From: Bacteroidota bacterium
Lineage (GTDB): Bacteria > Bacteroidota > Bacteroidia > Palsa-948
Assembly: GCA_016213405.1 (NCBI GenBank)
Contig: JACRAM010000061.1
Span: 1 to 55,251, forward strand
Length of the DNA stretch: 55,251 nucleotides
Direction: 5' to 3'
Below the pieces are notes generated by a model. It was not told the origin of the DNA and made no database searches. It saw nothing but the letters and a program-made list of their open reading frames with translations. This document shows positions 42,978 through 51,104 of the stretch, in pieces. A program made the position numbers and the translations under genes. Position 1 is the first letter of the stretch. Each line of letters begins with the position of its first letter.

Positions 42978-43421
42978 ATGAAAAAGAAACTATTTTCTCT
43001 GATTGGATTTGTATTGGCTCCTGTAGTATTTATTTTTTTATCCTGTTTCCAGCAAAGTGATCCGTGGACGGAGAAACAATTAATGCAACCTGCTGATCTT
43101 GCAAAAATCATTTCTGATTCCACAGCAAAAAAGCCCTATATATATTCAATCGGTCCTTCAGCAACCATCCCTTATGCAATTGATATCGGTCCCGGAAAAG
43201 AAAAAGGAAACATTGAAAAACTAAAACAGCAGTTAAGCAAACTTCCAAAAGATGCGAACATTGTAATTTACTGCGGATGCTGCCCGTTTGCGCCTTGTCC
43301 GAATGTGCGCCCTGCATTTGCTCTGCTCAACGAAATGAAATTTACCAATCACAAACTTTTGAATCTTTCGCAGAATTTCAAAGCAGATTGGCTTGATAAA
43401 GGGTATCCTGTAAAGAAGTAG
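42978..43421 (+). CDS. Rhodanese-like lipoprotein
   Basis: A 147-residue protein with a lipobox signal (FLSC, Cys23). The rhodanese-like domain has the active-site loop VIYCGCCPFAPCPNVRPAFA (about residues 95-114), in which the first Cys after Tyr is the expected catalytic Cys; the extra Cys pairs recall metal or Fe-S ligands. The upper part (YSIGPSATIPYAIDIGPGK) is family-like. It probably acts in the periplasm in sulfur transfer or redox. A palindrome that could terminate the transcript follows directly after the stop. Confidence 0.7.
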   Translation: MKKKLFSLIGFVLAPVVFIFLSCFQQSDPWTEKQLMQPADLAKIISDSTAKKPYIYSIGPSATIPYAIDIGPGKEKGNIEKLKQQLSKLPKDANIVIYCGCCPFAPCPNVRPAFALLNEMKFTNHKLLNLSQNFKADWLDKGYPVKK

Positions 43422-43445
43422 AAGTTCTGCCTCGCCAGAACTTCG
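43422..43445 (+). terminator. Hairpin directly after the rhodanese gene
   Basis: GAAGTTCTG (43422-43430) and CAGAACTTC (43437-43445) form a perfect 9-bp stem with loop CCTCGC, beginning at the base after the stop codon. A weak T-rich stretch follows (GATTGTTTTACG). A terminator is likely, though a dispersed-repeat origin is possible. Confidence 0.55.
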
Positions 43446-43576
43446 ATTGTTTTACGAATAATTTCAAAACCTGTCTGCTATTTTTGTATTTCATTGTTAG
43501 TTGGAGATAATATCTTTTCTGATTTACTCCCTTGCCTCGCTTATTATGCCTACATTTCAAAAATAATAATAAATAT

Positions 43577-43592
43577 CCCGATAGTTATCGGG
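43577..43592. repeat. CCCGATAGTTATCGGG hairpin before the divergent cold-shock gene
   Basis: Six-base stem CCCGAT / ATCGGG with loop AGTT, ending 9 bases before the ATG at 43601, so it would fold over the ribosome-binding region. This word is a common dispersed hairpin in Bacteroidota; here it may affect translation. Confidence 0.6.
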
Positions 43593-43600
43593 GCTATAAA

Positions 43601-43813
43601 ATGAAAAAAGGAAAACTAAAATTTTACAACCGCTTCAAGGGCTACGGTCTTATCAAGGATTTTGAAACAGGAGAAGAATATAATGTGAGTCCTGCCGGCA
43701 TGCAGGATGCTCTTATTAAAGATGGAGACAATGTTATTTTCGAAGTCACCGAAGGCAGAAACGGAATGAATGCCGTTGATATCCGACTCGATACATTTAT
43801 ACTTAACACATAA
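43601..43813 (+). CDS. Divergent cold-shock-domain protein
   Basis: A 70-residue protein. KKGKLKFYNRFKGYGLIKD corresponds to the first cold-shock motif (RNP1, normally KGFGFI) with changes. The second motif, usually FVHxS, reads YNVSPAGM here, so the aromatic and His residues that stack on nucleic acid are absent. The C-terminal part (VIFEVTEGRNGMNAVDIRL) is canonical. Nucleic-acid binding may therefore be weaker or different from the canonical protein at 50614-50802. The start at 43601 was chosen by homology; upstream codons come from repeat DNA. Confidence 0.75.
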   Translation: MKKGKLKFYNRFKGYGLIKDFETGEEYNVSPAGMQDALIKDGDNVIFEVTEGRNGMNAVDIRLDTFILNT

Positions 43814-43958
43814 TAGTATTTTCCGCATCCTTCCTCGAAAGTCTTATTAGCTGTGGAGAGTAAACCAGTAACCAATCCCACTGTTCACAACTTGTTCATA
43901 ACTGCGCAATTTCCCCTCTTCCAGTAGATTTACATTTATCAGAGTTTAAAAAGAAAAA

Positions 43959-45158
43959 GTGACTATTGAATTTAATAAACCCCATTTGACTGGGAAGGAA
44001 GCGCATTATATGTATGAAGCTGTTCATAACCGGCATATTTCCGGTAATGGAGTTTTTACAAAACGCTGCCATCAATTCATTGAAAAAAAATATGGCATTA
44101 ATAAATGCCTGCTCACAACTTCCTGCACCGATGCGCTTGAAATGGCTGCCATCCTTTCCAATATTCGTCCTGGTGATGAAGTAATAATGCCAGCCTTCAC
44201 ATTTGTAAGCACAGCCAATGCATTTGTTCTGCGTGGTGCTAAAATTGTTTTTGCAGATAGCTATTCCCATAATCCAAACATTGATGCATCAAAAATTGAA
44301 GAGCTCATTACTGAAAAAACAAAAGCCATTATCCCTGTACATTACTCTGGAGTGGCATGCGATATGGATATGATAATGGAGCTGGCAAAAAAATATAATC
44401 TTATTGTTATAGAAGATGCAGCGCAGGCGATAGACAGCTATTACAAAGGCAGGCCGCTTGGCAGCATCGGACATTTAGGCGCCTATTCATTTCATGAAAC
44501 TAAAAATATTATTTCCGGTGAAGGCGGAGCATTGATTGTTAATGATAAGCAATATGAAAATCGTTCTGAAATAATCTGGGAGAAAGGAACCAACCGCGCT
44601 GCCTTTTTCAGGGGAGAAGTAAATAAATACGGATGGGTGGATATTGGTTCTTCTTTTTTGCCATCCGATATTACTGCTGCTTTTCTTTTTGCACAACTTG
44701 AAGAAGTAGAAAAAATTCTGGAGAAAAGAAAATGGATATGGAACCGTTATTACAAAGCACTGCTTCCATTAGCGCAGGTGGGATGTTTCCAATTGCCCTT
44801 AATTCCTGATTATGCTACCATCAACGGGCATATTTTTTATCTTACTTGCGAAAATCTGGAAGAAAGAACTTTGCTGATTAATTACTTGAACCAAAAAGGT
44901 ATCCATGCCATCTTTCACTATCTCACATTGCATCAAAGCCCGTTTTTCCTAAATCAGCACGATGGTCGTCTCCTGCCAAACGCAGAGTATTTTACTAACT
45001 GTCTTGTACGGCTTCCTTTGTATCATGATCTGGATGAATCAACAATTGACTATATCGTTGATGCTGTATTTGAGTATTATGAAAATTTTGTTCCGACACC
45101 TTCAGAACTTTTGCCTGAAAGAAGGAAAACATATTTAGACATGGTTCATAGTACATGA
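43959..45158 (+). CDS. wecE: dTDP-4-amino-4,6-dideoxygalactose transaminase (DegT/DnrJ/EryC1/StrS family)
   Basis: A 399-residue PLP aminotransferase making a 4-amino sugar for surface glycans. Residues EFNKPHLTGKEAHYM at the N-terminus and YSFHETKNIISGEGGALIV (about residues 176-194), with the PLP-binding Lys in ETKN, are WecE-like, as is VIEDAAQAIDSYYKG with the conserved Asp. It begins with GTG; no ATG lies in the right place for the family N-terminus. First gene of the glycan locus. WecE function is likely, though the exact sugar is inferred. Confidence 0.88.
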   Translation: MTIEFNKPHLTGKEAHYMYEAVHNRHISGNGVFTKRCHQFIEKKYGINKCLLTTSCTDALEMAAILSNIRPGDEVIMPAFTFVSTANAFVLRGAKIVFADSYSHNPNIDASKIEELITEKTKAIIPVHYSGVACDMDMIMELAKKYNLIVIEDAAQAIDSYYKGRPLGSIGHLGAYSFHETKNIISGEGGALIVNDKQYENRSEIIWEKGTNRAAFFRGEVNKYGWVDIGSSFLPSDITAAFLFAQLEEVEKILEKRKWIWNRYYKALLPLAQVGCFQLPLIPDYATINGHIFYLTCENLEERTLLINYLNQKGIHAIFHYLTLHQSPFFLNQHDGRLLPNAEYFTNCLVRLPLYHDLDESTIDYIVDAVFEYYENFVPTPSELLPERRKTYLDMVHST

Positions 45159-45224
45159 CTTCTTTCTTTCTCTCAGGGGAGAATTTATATTTTATCCGAA
45201 AATAATATTTATGTTTACTTTCAG

Positions 45225-45959
45225 ATGAGCCCTTCTGAAAAAACCAAAAAAGTTTTTATCTGCCAGTCAAACTACATTCCATGGAAAGGATATTTTGATG
45301 CCATTAACCTTGCAGATGAATTCATTATTTATGATGATATGCAGTTTACTAAAAACGACTGGCGCAACCGTAACCAGATTAAAACATCACAAGGCTTGCA
45401 ATGGCTTACAATACCCGTATTGATTTCAGGAAAATTCGGACAAAAAATCAATGAAACAAAAATTGCTGATCAATCCTGGCAGATAAAACATTGGAGGGCT
45501 ATTCAATTTAATTATGCCAAAGCAAAATATTTTTCAGCTTACAAGGATTTTTTCTTTGAACTATATGACGTTGTTAAAAGTGAATACCTGAGCGAAGTAA
45601 ATTATTTTTTTCTTTCTTCTCTGTGCAAGTTGTTGGGCATAACAACAAAAATCCGCAGGTCAAGCGAATTCAATCTGATTGAAGGAAGAAACGAACGATT
45701 GCTGGATTTGTGCATTCAAACAGGTACTACGGATTACTATTCGGGTCCAGCTGCAAAAAATTATATTGACGAAAGTTTGTTTCTGGAAAGCGGCATTAAA
45801 CTCCATTACATTGATTACACTAATTACCCGGCTTATACTCAGCAATGGGGAGATTTTGTTCATGCCGTTTCGGTTATTGATTTGATTATGAATGAAGGAG
45901 AAAATGCATCAAACTATATGAAAAGTTTTTCATCGGTGCCGATGAAAAAGGAAATTTGA
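45225..45959 (+). CDS. WbqC-family protein
   Basis: A 244-residue WbqC-like protein, with FICQSNYIPWKGYFDAINLA at the N-terminus and FIIYDDMQFTKNDWRNRNQI next, then LLDLCIQTGTTDYYSGPAAK. WbqC proteins occur in polysaccharide loci and have been suggested to work on amino-sugar intermediates, in some cases as N-acyl/glycyl-type transferases; direct biochemical proof is limited. Placement directly after the sugar aminotransferase fits modification of the amino group it adds. Confidence 0.85.
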   Translation: MSPSEKTKKVFICQSNYIPWKGYFDAINLADEFIIYDDMQFTKNDWRNRNQIKTSQGLQWLTIPVLISGKFGQKINETKIADQSWQIKHWRAIQFNYAKAKYFSAYKDFFFELYDVVKSEYLSEVNYFFLSSLCKLLGITTKIRRSSEFNLIEGRNERLLDLCIQTGTTDYYSGPAAKNYIDESLFLESGIKLHYIDYTNYPAYTQQWGDFVHAVSVIDLIMNEGENASNYMKSFSSVPMKKEI

Positions 45960-46002
45960 AAAATAAAATTATTTATTATTACAACAGATAAACAGCAGCC
46001 CG

Positions 46003-47961
46003 ATGGCATTTTTTGAATTGATATTTTTTTTGTTTCTTACTTTTCTTGCCTTGCTTTTTTTTGTCTTTTGTGGAAAATTAATCGCTCCGCTTTTCACAAA
46101 ATACATCGAGAAAAAGCCATTTCATAATTTTTTTATGGAAGCCCTCTTTGGGTTAATAGCTGTAATAACAATTTACTCTTGTATTTGCACCGTATTTACA
46201 ACAGTCAATGTTGTTTTTTTCATATGGGCTGGTCTTGTTATTTATGTTAATGGTATTAATCCTGCATATGCAGATGAGGTGAAAAAAAGATTGAACGACT
46301 TCTCTGTAAAAATACTGCTCTATGCTTTTATAATTTCAATTTTAGTGATGTGTTGTTCAGTGGTATTTCCCTTGTCACTGAATATTGACAGTGATATGAT
46401 ATATTATGCAGAAGTATCAAATAATTTAAGCATCAGCGGACGTGAAAACGTATATCATTATTTTAATTTTTTCATTCCGGACATTGAGGGCACTTCGCCC
46501 TACCATTACTTTGAACTCTGGGTTGGAAATATTTTTATAAGGACAACTGAACTATTTTTTCCGCACATTATTATTTTGCAGTATGGAAGTTTGGTTTTCT
46601 TTAAAATTCTTGTTTGTATCGGTGTGTTATCTCTGATTGAGAACATTCGTCAGGTTAAGATATATGATCTGTTTATTGTTGTTCTTCTTACGTTTTTTAA
46701 TTTTTCTTCCATGACTGAAATCGGCAATAATTCCTGGGATATAAAAACCAATATGTGGGGTCGCCCGGCTTTTACAATTTACATGATGTTTCTTATTCCT
46801 TTTCTTCATTTTCTAATTAACCGGCAGATTGCACTTGCATTTTATTACCTGTTATGCCTTCCTATATGTTCCATAGTTACCGCACCGGCTGTTTTTGCAT
46901 TCTCGGCTGCGTTTGTTGTTTTATATTCTTTAAGAATAAAAAATATATCAAAAGATGCGCTGAATATTTTTATTGGAAGTATTTGTATTGGAGTTGCTAT
47001 TTTTCTTTTTTATAAGTTTTCCGGAATTAAAAATGAACTCATTGCAGCTGGAGATAGCGGCATAATGGATATAATCCGCTATGACCTTACTATATGGAAG
47101 GCAATCGTATTTTTCCTTGTAACACTCCCATTGCGTGCGCTTTCTATCATTGCTCTGCCTTTATTGCTTATCCTGTTTGTTTCTTTTAAAAAAGGAATGA
47201 ATGTGATAAAGCAAAATGCTTTAGCGATTTTCTGCGTTGTGTTGTTTGTTTTTTGCGGCATCATTCTGTTTCAATGCATACCTTATTTTGATAATGCTTA
47301 TCAACTGCCTTTTGTGGCATATACTTCTTTGCACTTATTGTTTATCTGGCTTTTTTACCTTCTGATAACTGAAGCATCTTATACCGCATTTAAGAAAGTG
47401 ATATCTGGAATTTTTTCTATACTGATGATTTATTTTTTCTTTCGCGTTTCAAAATTCGATTACCCTGAAAAAACACTGGAGTTTTCGGGCTTGATGCGAA
47501 AGGGATATTCTGAAAATTATATTAAACAACTCCAGAAATTTTTTGAGGGCAATGATTCTCTGAAAGTCGGAGGATTTCTTTATGACGCTAAAGATTTGAC
47601 AACGCTGTATGATGGGCAGCGTTTTTCTTTGGTATATCAATTGGGTTCCTACATTGTGTGTTTTAATTCTGATGTAATGTTGTTGCCATTAACTCCACCT
47701 CAGGTTTTGCACGAAGGCATTCTAAATAAAACTTTTTATGATAAGGTTTTGAATTTTGATAACATGATGCCTTATTATAAGAACTACAATATACAAGATG
47801 AAGAAACCAGTCTTAAAAATTTTATAACAGAGAATCACATAAGTTTTTTGGTAGCAAGCAAGAATTTCGACATCAATAAAATCCGTAATTTGGACATCAG
47901 AAAAAGTTTCTCAGACCTTGCAAGCGGAGACCAGATAATAATTCTTAATTCCTCAAAATAA
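46003..47961 (+). CDS. Polytopic membrane protein, possible GT-C glycosyltransferase
   Basis: A 652-residue protein with about ten to twelve membrane helices in the first 480 residues and a soluble C-terminal domain. The first external loop carries SLNIDSDMIYYAEVSNNLSI, which could include the acidic catalytic residues of GT-C enzymes. It is followed after 14 bases by a GT2 protein of the GtrB/DPM1 type, a usual partner of GT-C enzymes that consume polyprenyl-phosphate sugars. I do not recognise a named family, and the role is inferred from layout. Confidence 0.55.
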   Translation: MAFFELIFFLFLTFLALLFFVFCGKLIAPLFTKYIEKKPFHNFFMEALFGLIAVITIYSCICTVFTTVNVVFFIWAGLVIYVNGINPAYADEVKKRLNDFSVKILLYAFIISILVMCCSVVFPLSLNIDSDMIYYAEVSNNLSISGRENVYHYFNFFIPDIEGTSPYHYFELWVGNIFIRTTELFFPHIIILQYGSLVFFKILVCIGVLSLIENIRQVKIYDLFIVVLLTFFNFSSMTEIGNNSWDIKTNMWGRPAFTIYMMFLIPFLHFLINRQIALAFYYLLCLPICSIVTAPAVFAFSAAFVVLYSLRIKNISKDALNIFIGSICIGVAIFLFYKFSGIKNELIAAGDSGIMDIIRYDLTIWKAIVFFLVTLPLRALSIIALPLLLILFVSFKKGMNVIKQNALAIFCVVLFVFCGIILFQCIPYFDNAYQLPFVAYTSLHLLFIWLFYLLITEASYTAFKKVISGIFSILMIYFFFRVSKFDYPEKTLEFSGLMRKGYSENYIKQLQKFFEGNDSLKVGGFLYDAKDLTTLYDGQRFSLVYQLGSYIVCFNSDVMLLPLTPPQVLHEGILNKTFYDKVLNFDNMMPYYKNYNIQDEETSLKNFITENHISFLVASKNFDINKIRNLDIRKSFSDLASGDQIIILNSSK

Positions 47962-47975
47962 TTTTTTTGTGTATA

Positions 47976-48917
47976 ATGAATCCTGAATCAAATATTGAGT
48001 TGTCGGTAGTTTCTACCATTTATAATGATGAACGAATTGTCCCCTTGCTTGTAGAAGAAATTATTTCTGCTATAAGACCAATCGAAATTTCTTTCGAAAT
48101 TATTCTTATCAACGATGGCAGCGCTGATACTAGCGATGAAGCTATAAAAAAAGTATGCGAAAAATATGATTTTGTTAAAGGACTCTCGCTCTCTAGAAAT
48201 TTCGGGCAGCAAATAGCAATGAGTGCAGGCATGCGCTATGCAACAGGTAAGTACATTTTAATTATGGACGGAGATTTGCAGAATCCTCCATCTGCAATTC
48301 CCCTGCTATATAATAAAATTAAAGATGGGTGTGATATTATTTATTGCATATCCATCCAGAGAAATAATTTTTTTGATAGAATTACTTCAACAGTGTTTTG
48401 GTTTCTCTTGGTGAAAATATTTAAGGTTGATATTATCAAAAATCAATTGATGATGAAAATTATGACCCGGAAATTTGTTGAAGAGTACAGCAGGTATGAT
48501 GAAGTGAACAGGACAGTGTCAGGCATCGTAAAGGACATTGGTTTAAAATACGACACCATTGAGGTTGAAAATAATAAAAGGTATTCCGGTAAAAGCAATT
48601 ATAATTTTTTAAAACGCTTCAACTTAATGATTGACATAATAATCAGCTTGAGTACGGCTCCTCTTAATTTCATGATTTATTTTGGTTGTTTGATTTTTGT
48701 TTTCACAGGAGTTGCATCTGTATATTATTTATTTAAATATATATTCTATGATATTACGCCTGGTTTTACTTCCATCATATTATTGCTTCTTTTCTTCGGA
48801 AGCGTTATTATTTTAATGCTCGGTTTCATTGGCAGGTATCTGTCCAATATTTATTCTGAAGTAAGGAGAAGACCTTTGTATATCATTCATAAAAAATATA
48901 ATCTTAATGGCGATTAA
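47976..48917 (+). CDS. GT2 polyprenyl-phosphate glycosyltransferase (GtrB/DPM1 type)
   Basis: A 313-residue protein that transfers a sugar to undecaprenyl phosphate. The start LSVVSTIYNDERIVPLLVEE, the nucleotide site ILINDGSADTSDEAIKK, LSRNFGQQIAMSAGM and IMDGDLQNPPSAIPLL (DGDLQ-type metal motif) are classical. Two C-terminal membrane helices (about residues 225-248 and 262-285) anchor it. I use the ATG at 47976; a TTG three codons earlier is less likely. It probably supplies lipid-linked sugar to the preceding membrane protein. Confidence 0.9.
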   Translation: MNPESNIELSVVSTIYNDERIVPLLVEEIISAIRPIEISFEIILINDGSADTSDEAIKKVCEKYDFVKGLSLSRNFGQQIAMSAGMRYATGKYILIMDGDLQNPPSAIPLLYNKIKDGCDIIYCISIQRNNFFDRITSTVFWFLLVKIFKVDIIKNQLMMKIMTRKFVEEYSRYDEVNRTVSGIVKDIGLKYDTIEVENNKRYSGKSNYNFLKRFNLMIDIIISLSTAPLNFMIYFGCLIFVFTGVASVYYLFKYIFYDITPGFTSIILLLLFFGSVIILMLGFIGRYLSNIYSEVRRRPLYIIHKKYNLNGD

Positions 48918-48922
48918 TTAGT

Positions 48923-49951
48923 ATGAAGAAAAAAAAGATTGTTGTTTTTGGTGCGGCAGGTTTTATCGGAACTTATCTGATTGATGAACTTCTGAAACAA
49001 GGGCATGATGTTGTGGCATCTGATATCAGCGCTATTGGAGAAAAATATTACCGTGAGAATAAGATTCAATACGTGTCCGTTGACATTACGAGTAAGAACG
49101 ATTTTGAAAAATTGAATAATACCGAATACGATGCTGTAATTCATTTAGCGGCTCTGCAACCCGCAAATTTTAGTTCTGATAATTATCAACCGCAGGATTA
49201 TATTAATATAAATGTTGTTGGCACATTAAATATCCTTGAGTTTTGCAGAAAAAAAAATGTAACAAAAATTATTTATGCCAGCTCGCACAGAAATACTTCC
49301 GGCTTATGGATTAATAACAAAGCCATCAAAGAAAGCGATGGAAGGTCGCTTCAATACGATGGAGAATATTCCATGTTCAGTATTTCTGAAAGCGCGGCTC
49401 AGGATTGTGTTGAATACTACCGGGCTAATTATAATCTGCAGGGAATAATATTCCGTTTGCCACCGGTATATGGCTTCGGACCCCATCTGGAAATATTTAA
49501 AAACGGCAAACCGTTAAAAACAGGTTTTCAGACATTCATTGAAAATGCCATGGCATGCTTGCCCCTTGAAATATGGGGAGATAGCAGCATAGGCAGAGAT
49601 ATAATTTATGTGAAGGATGTTGTATCCGCATTCATGAAGGCACTTGAAAACGAAAAAGCAGGTGGTTTGTATAATATCACTTCTTCTTATTGCCTTACGT
49701 TGCGCGAAGAAGTTGAAACCATTGCGAAGATTTTTTGGGGAAGCGAGTCAAAACCAATATTCATTGAACGCCCTGAAAAGATCCATACAATGGATTCTTT
49801 TCTTTATGATAACAGCAAAGCAAAGCTGGAGTTGGATTGGTGTCCGCAATATAATTTTGAAAAGATGCTGCTCGATTATAAAAAAGAAGTAGATGGCAAC
49901 AGATTTGGTTTTCTGATAGAGAAAAGGAAAAAAATGTTTAAGGAGAACTGA
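48923..49951 (+). CDS. NAD-dependent sugar-nucleotide epimerase/dehydratase
   Basis: A 342-residue short-chain dehydrogenase of the extended type. VVFGAAGFIGTYLIDELL is the N-terminal Gly-rich NAD loop. The expected YxxxK catalytic motif is not obvious: at the expected site the sequence reads YSMFSISESAAQDCVEYY, in which Lys is replaced by Ser or Glu, so activity is uncertain or a different residue substitutes. The rest (RLPPVYGFGPHLEIFKNGKP, GRDIIYVKDVVSAFMKALEN) is normal. It starts 5 bases after the GT2 gene. Confidence 0.8.
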   Translation: MKKKKIVVFGAAGFIGTYLIDELLKQGHDVVASDISAIGEKYYRENKIQYVSVDITSKNDFEKLNNTEYDAVIHLAALQPANFSSDNYQPQDYININVVGTLNILEFCRKKNVTKIIYASSHRNTSGLWINNKAIKESDGRSLQYDGEYSMFSISESAAQDCVEYYRANYNLQGIIFRLPPVYGFGPHLEIFKNGKPLKTGFQTFIENAMACLPLEIWGDSSIGRDIIYVKDVVSAFMKALENEKAGGLYNITSSYCLTLREEVETIAKIFWGSESKPIFIERPEKIHTMDSFLYDNSKAKLELDWCPQYNFEKMLLDYKKEVDGNRFGFLIEKRKKMFKEN

Positions 49952-49995
49952 TTTTTTTTATTTTTATAACACTAACCGTTTTTAAATAACTCATC

Positions 49996-50526
49996 ATGTA
50001 TAATCTTCTGGGAATAGAATTAATGGGGGATAATGTCAGAGACAAACTAAGGTCGTGCGGAGAAGGAGTGAAAATTAATCCTATGGCAAAAATTGTCCGC
50101 CCACAGGTGGTTGATTTAGGTTCTCATTGCAGGATAGGGGACTTTGTATTTATTTTTGCCGGTGAAGGAGTGAAAATAGGTGAGCACACAGATGTTCAGC
50201 CCCATACTATTTTTTGGGGAGGTGGTTTAACAATTATCGGCAGCAGGGTTTCTACTGGACCGGGAACTGTATTTTTATCCGCCACCTATTCGCATGCAAA
50301 AGGATTGAAAATGGTAGATGGCTTGGGCGAAGGTTCTGCAAAAGCAATTGGAGGAAAGTGCATCATAGGTGATGATGTTTATATTGGAGCAAGAAGTGTG
50401 ATCATGCCGGTAACCATTGGCGAAGGAGCCGTAATCGGAGCAGGAAGTTTTGTAAATAAAGATGTAGAGCCATGGGCGATATATGTAGGAAGCCCCGCCA
50501 AAAAAATAAGCGAAAGACCAAGGTGA
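49996..50526 (+). CDS. Left-handed beta-helix acyltransferase (hexapeptide family)
   Basis: A 176-residue protein of hexapeptide repeats (for example [80 protein letters not shown]). It closes with the usual [13 protein letters not shown] catalytic His may be in [11 protein letters not shown]. It probably acetylates a sugar of the surface glycan; the substrate is not determinable. Last gene of the glycan locus. Confidence 0.85.
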   Translation: MYNLLGIELMGDNVRDKLRSCGEGVKINPMAKIVRPQVVDLGSHCRIGDFVFIFAGEGVKIGEHTDVQPHTIFWGGGLTIIGSRVSTGPGTVFLSATYSHAKGLKMVDGLGEGSAKAIGGKCIIGDDVYIGARSVIMPVTIGEGAVIGAGSFVNKDVEPWAIYVGSPAKKISERPR

Positions 50527-50549
50527 TAATCCCCGCCATTATTTTACCG

Positions 50550-50578
50550 TTGTACGAAACAAAATCATTGTATATTCG
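50550..50578 (+). promoter_or_regulatory. Promoter for the cold-shock gene
   Basis: TTG (50550-50552) is followed after 18 bases by TATATTCG (50571-50578), a near match to the TAnnTTTG -7 box. The transcript start would lie about 30 bases before the ATG at 50614. Confidence 0.5.
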
Positions 50579-50613
50579 CACTCTTAATTATTAATCGTTA
50601 ATATTTTATTATT

Positions 50614-50802
50614 ATGGAAAAAGGAACAGTAAAGTTTTTTAATGATGCAAAAGGTTTTGGTTTCATTAAAACAGAATCAGGAAAGGAACTATTCGTTCAC
50701 TCTTCAGGTCTTATAGACAAAGTGCGCGAGAATGACAACGTCACCTTTGATGTGCAGGAAGGCAAAAAAGGTCCGAACGCTGTTAACGTTAAGTTGGCGT
50801 AA
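50614..50802 (+). CDS. Cold-shock protein
   Basis: A 62-residue canonical cold-shock domain: KGTVKFFNDAKGFGFIKTES with RNP1, and KELFVHSSGL with RNP2 (FVHSS). It probably binds single-stranded RNA or DNA. It is followed by a DEAD-box helicase; this pairing is common in cold-induced loci of Bacteroidota. Confidence 0.93.
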   Translation: MEKGTVKFFNDAKGFGFIKTESGKELFVHSSGLIDKVRENDNVTFDVQEGKKGPNAVNVKLA

Positions 50803-50910
50803 CCAGCTTTTTCAGCAAAGACAAATCTTTTATCTGAGCATTCTTCTCTCTACGAATAGGGGAGGAGCATGGTGTCTTTTGCCCTATTGCTGCTGCGTGG
50901 ATAATAGTCG

Positions 50911-50918
50911 TATCTTTG
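50911..50918 (+). promoter_or_regulatory. -7 box in the 302-base gap before the helicase
   Basis: TATCTTTG is an exact TAnnTTTG match; a TTG at 50887-50889 lies 21 bases before it. If used, the helicase message has a leader of about 185 bases, long enough for a structured cold-responsive leader. The rest of the gap shows no gene. Confidence 0.5.
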
Positions 50919-51104
50919 AGCACTTTCTTTGAAGATTGTGGATTGTACCCAATCTCTTTGTGATACCCTCCTGACAAGTAAGTTCACATTACAATTTTCT
51001 TAAAAGTTATAAATTGAAAAGCTGATTGGCATTTGCCATTGAGCGATTTCATCAATAATAATTTAACCCGTTGCAATAGCTTCGGAAATAAAACAAAAAG
51101 TAAT

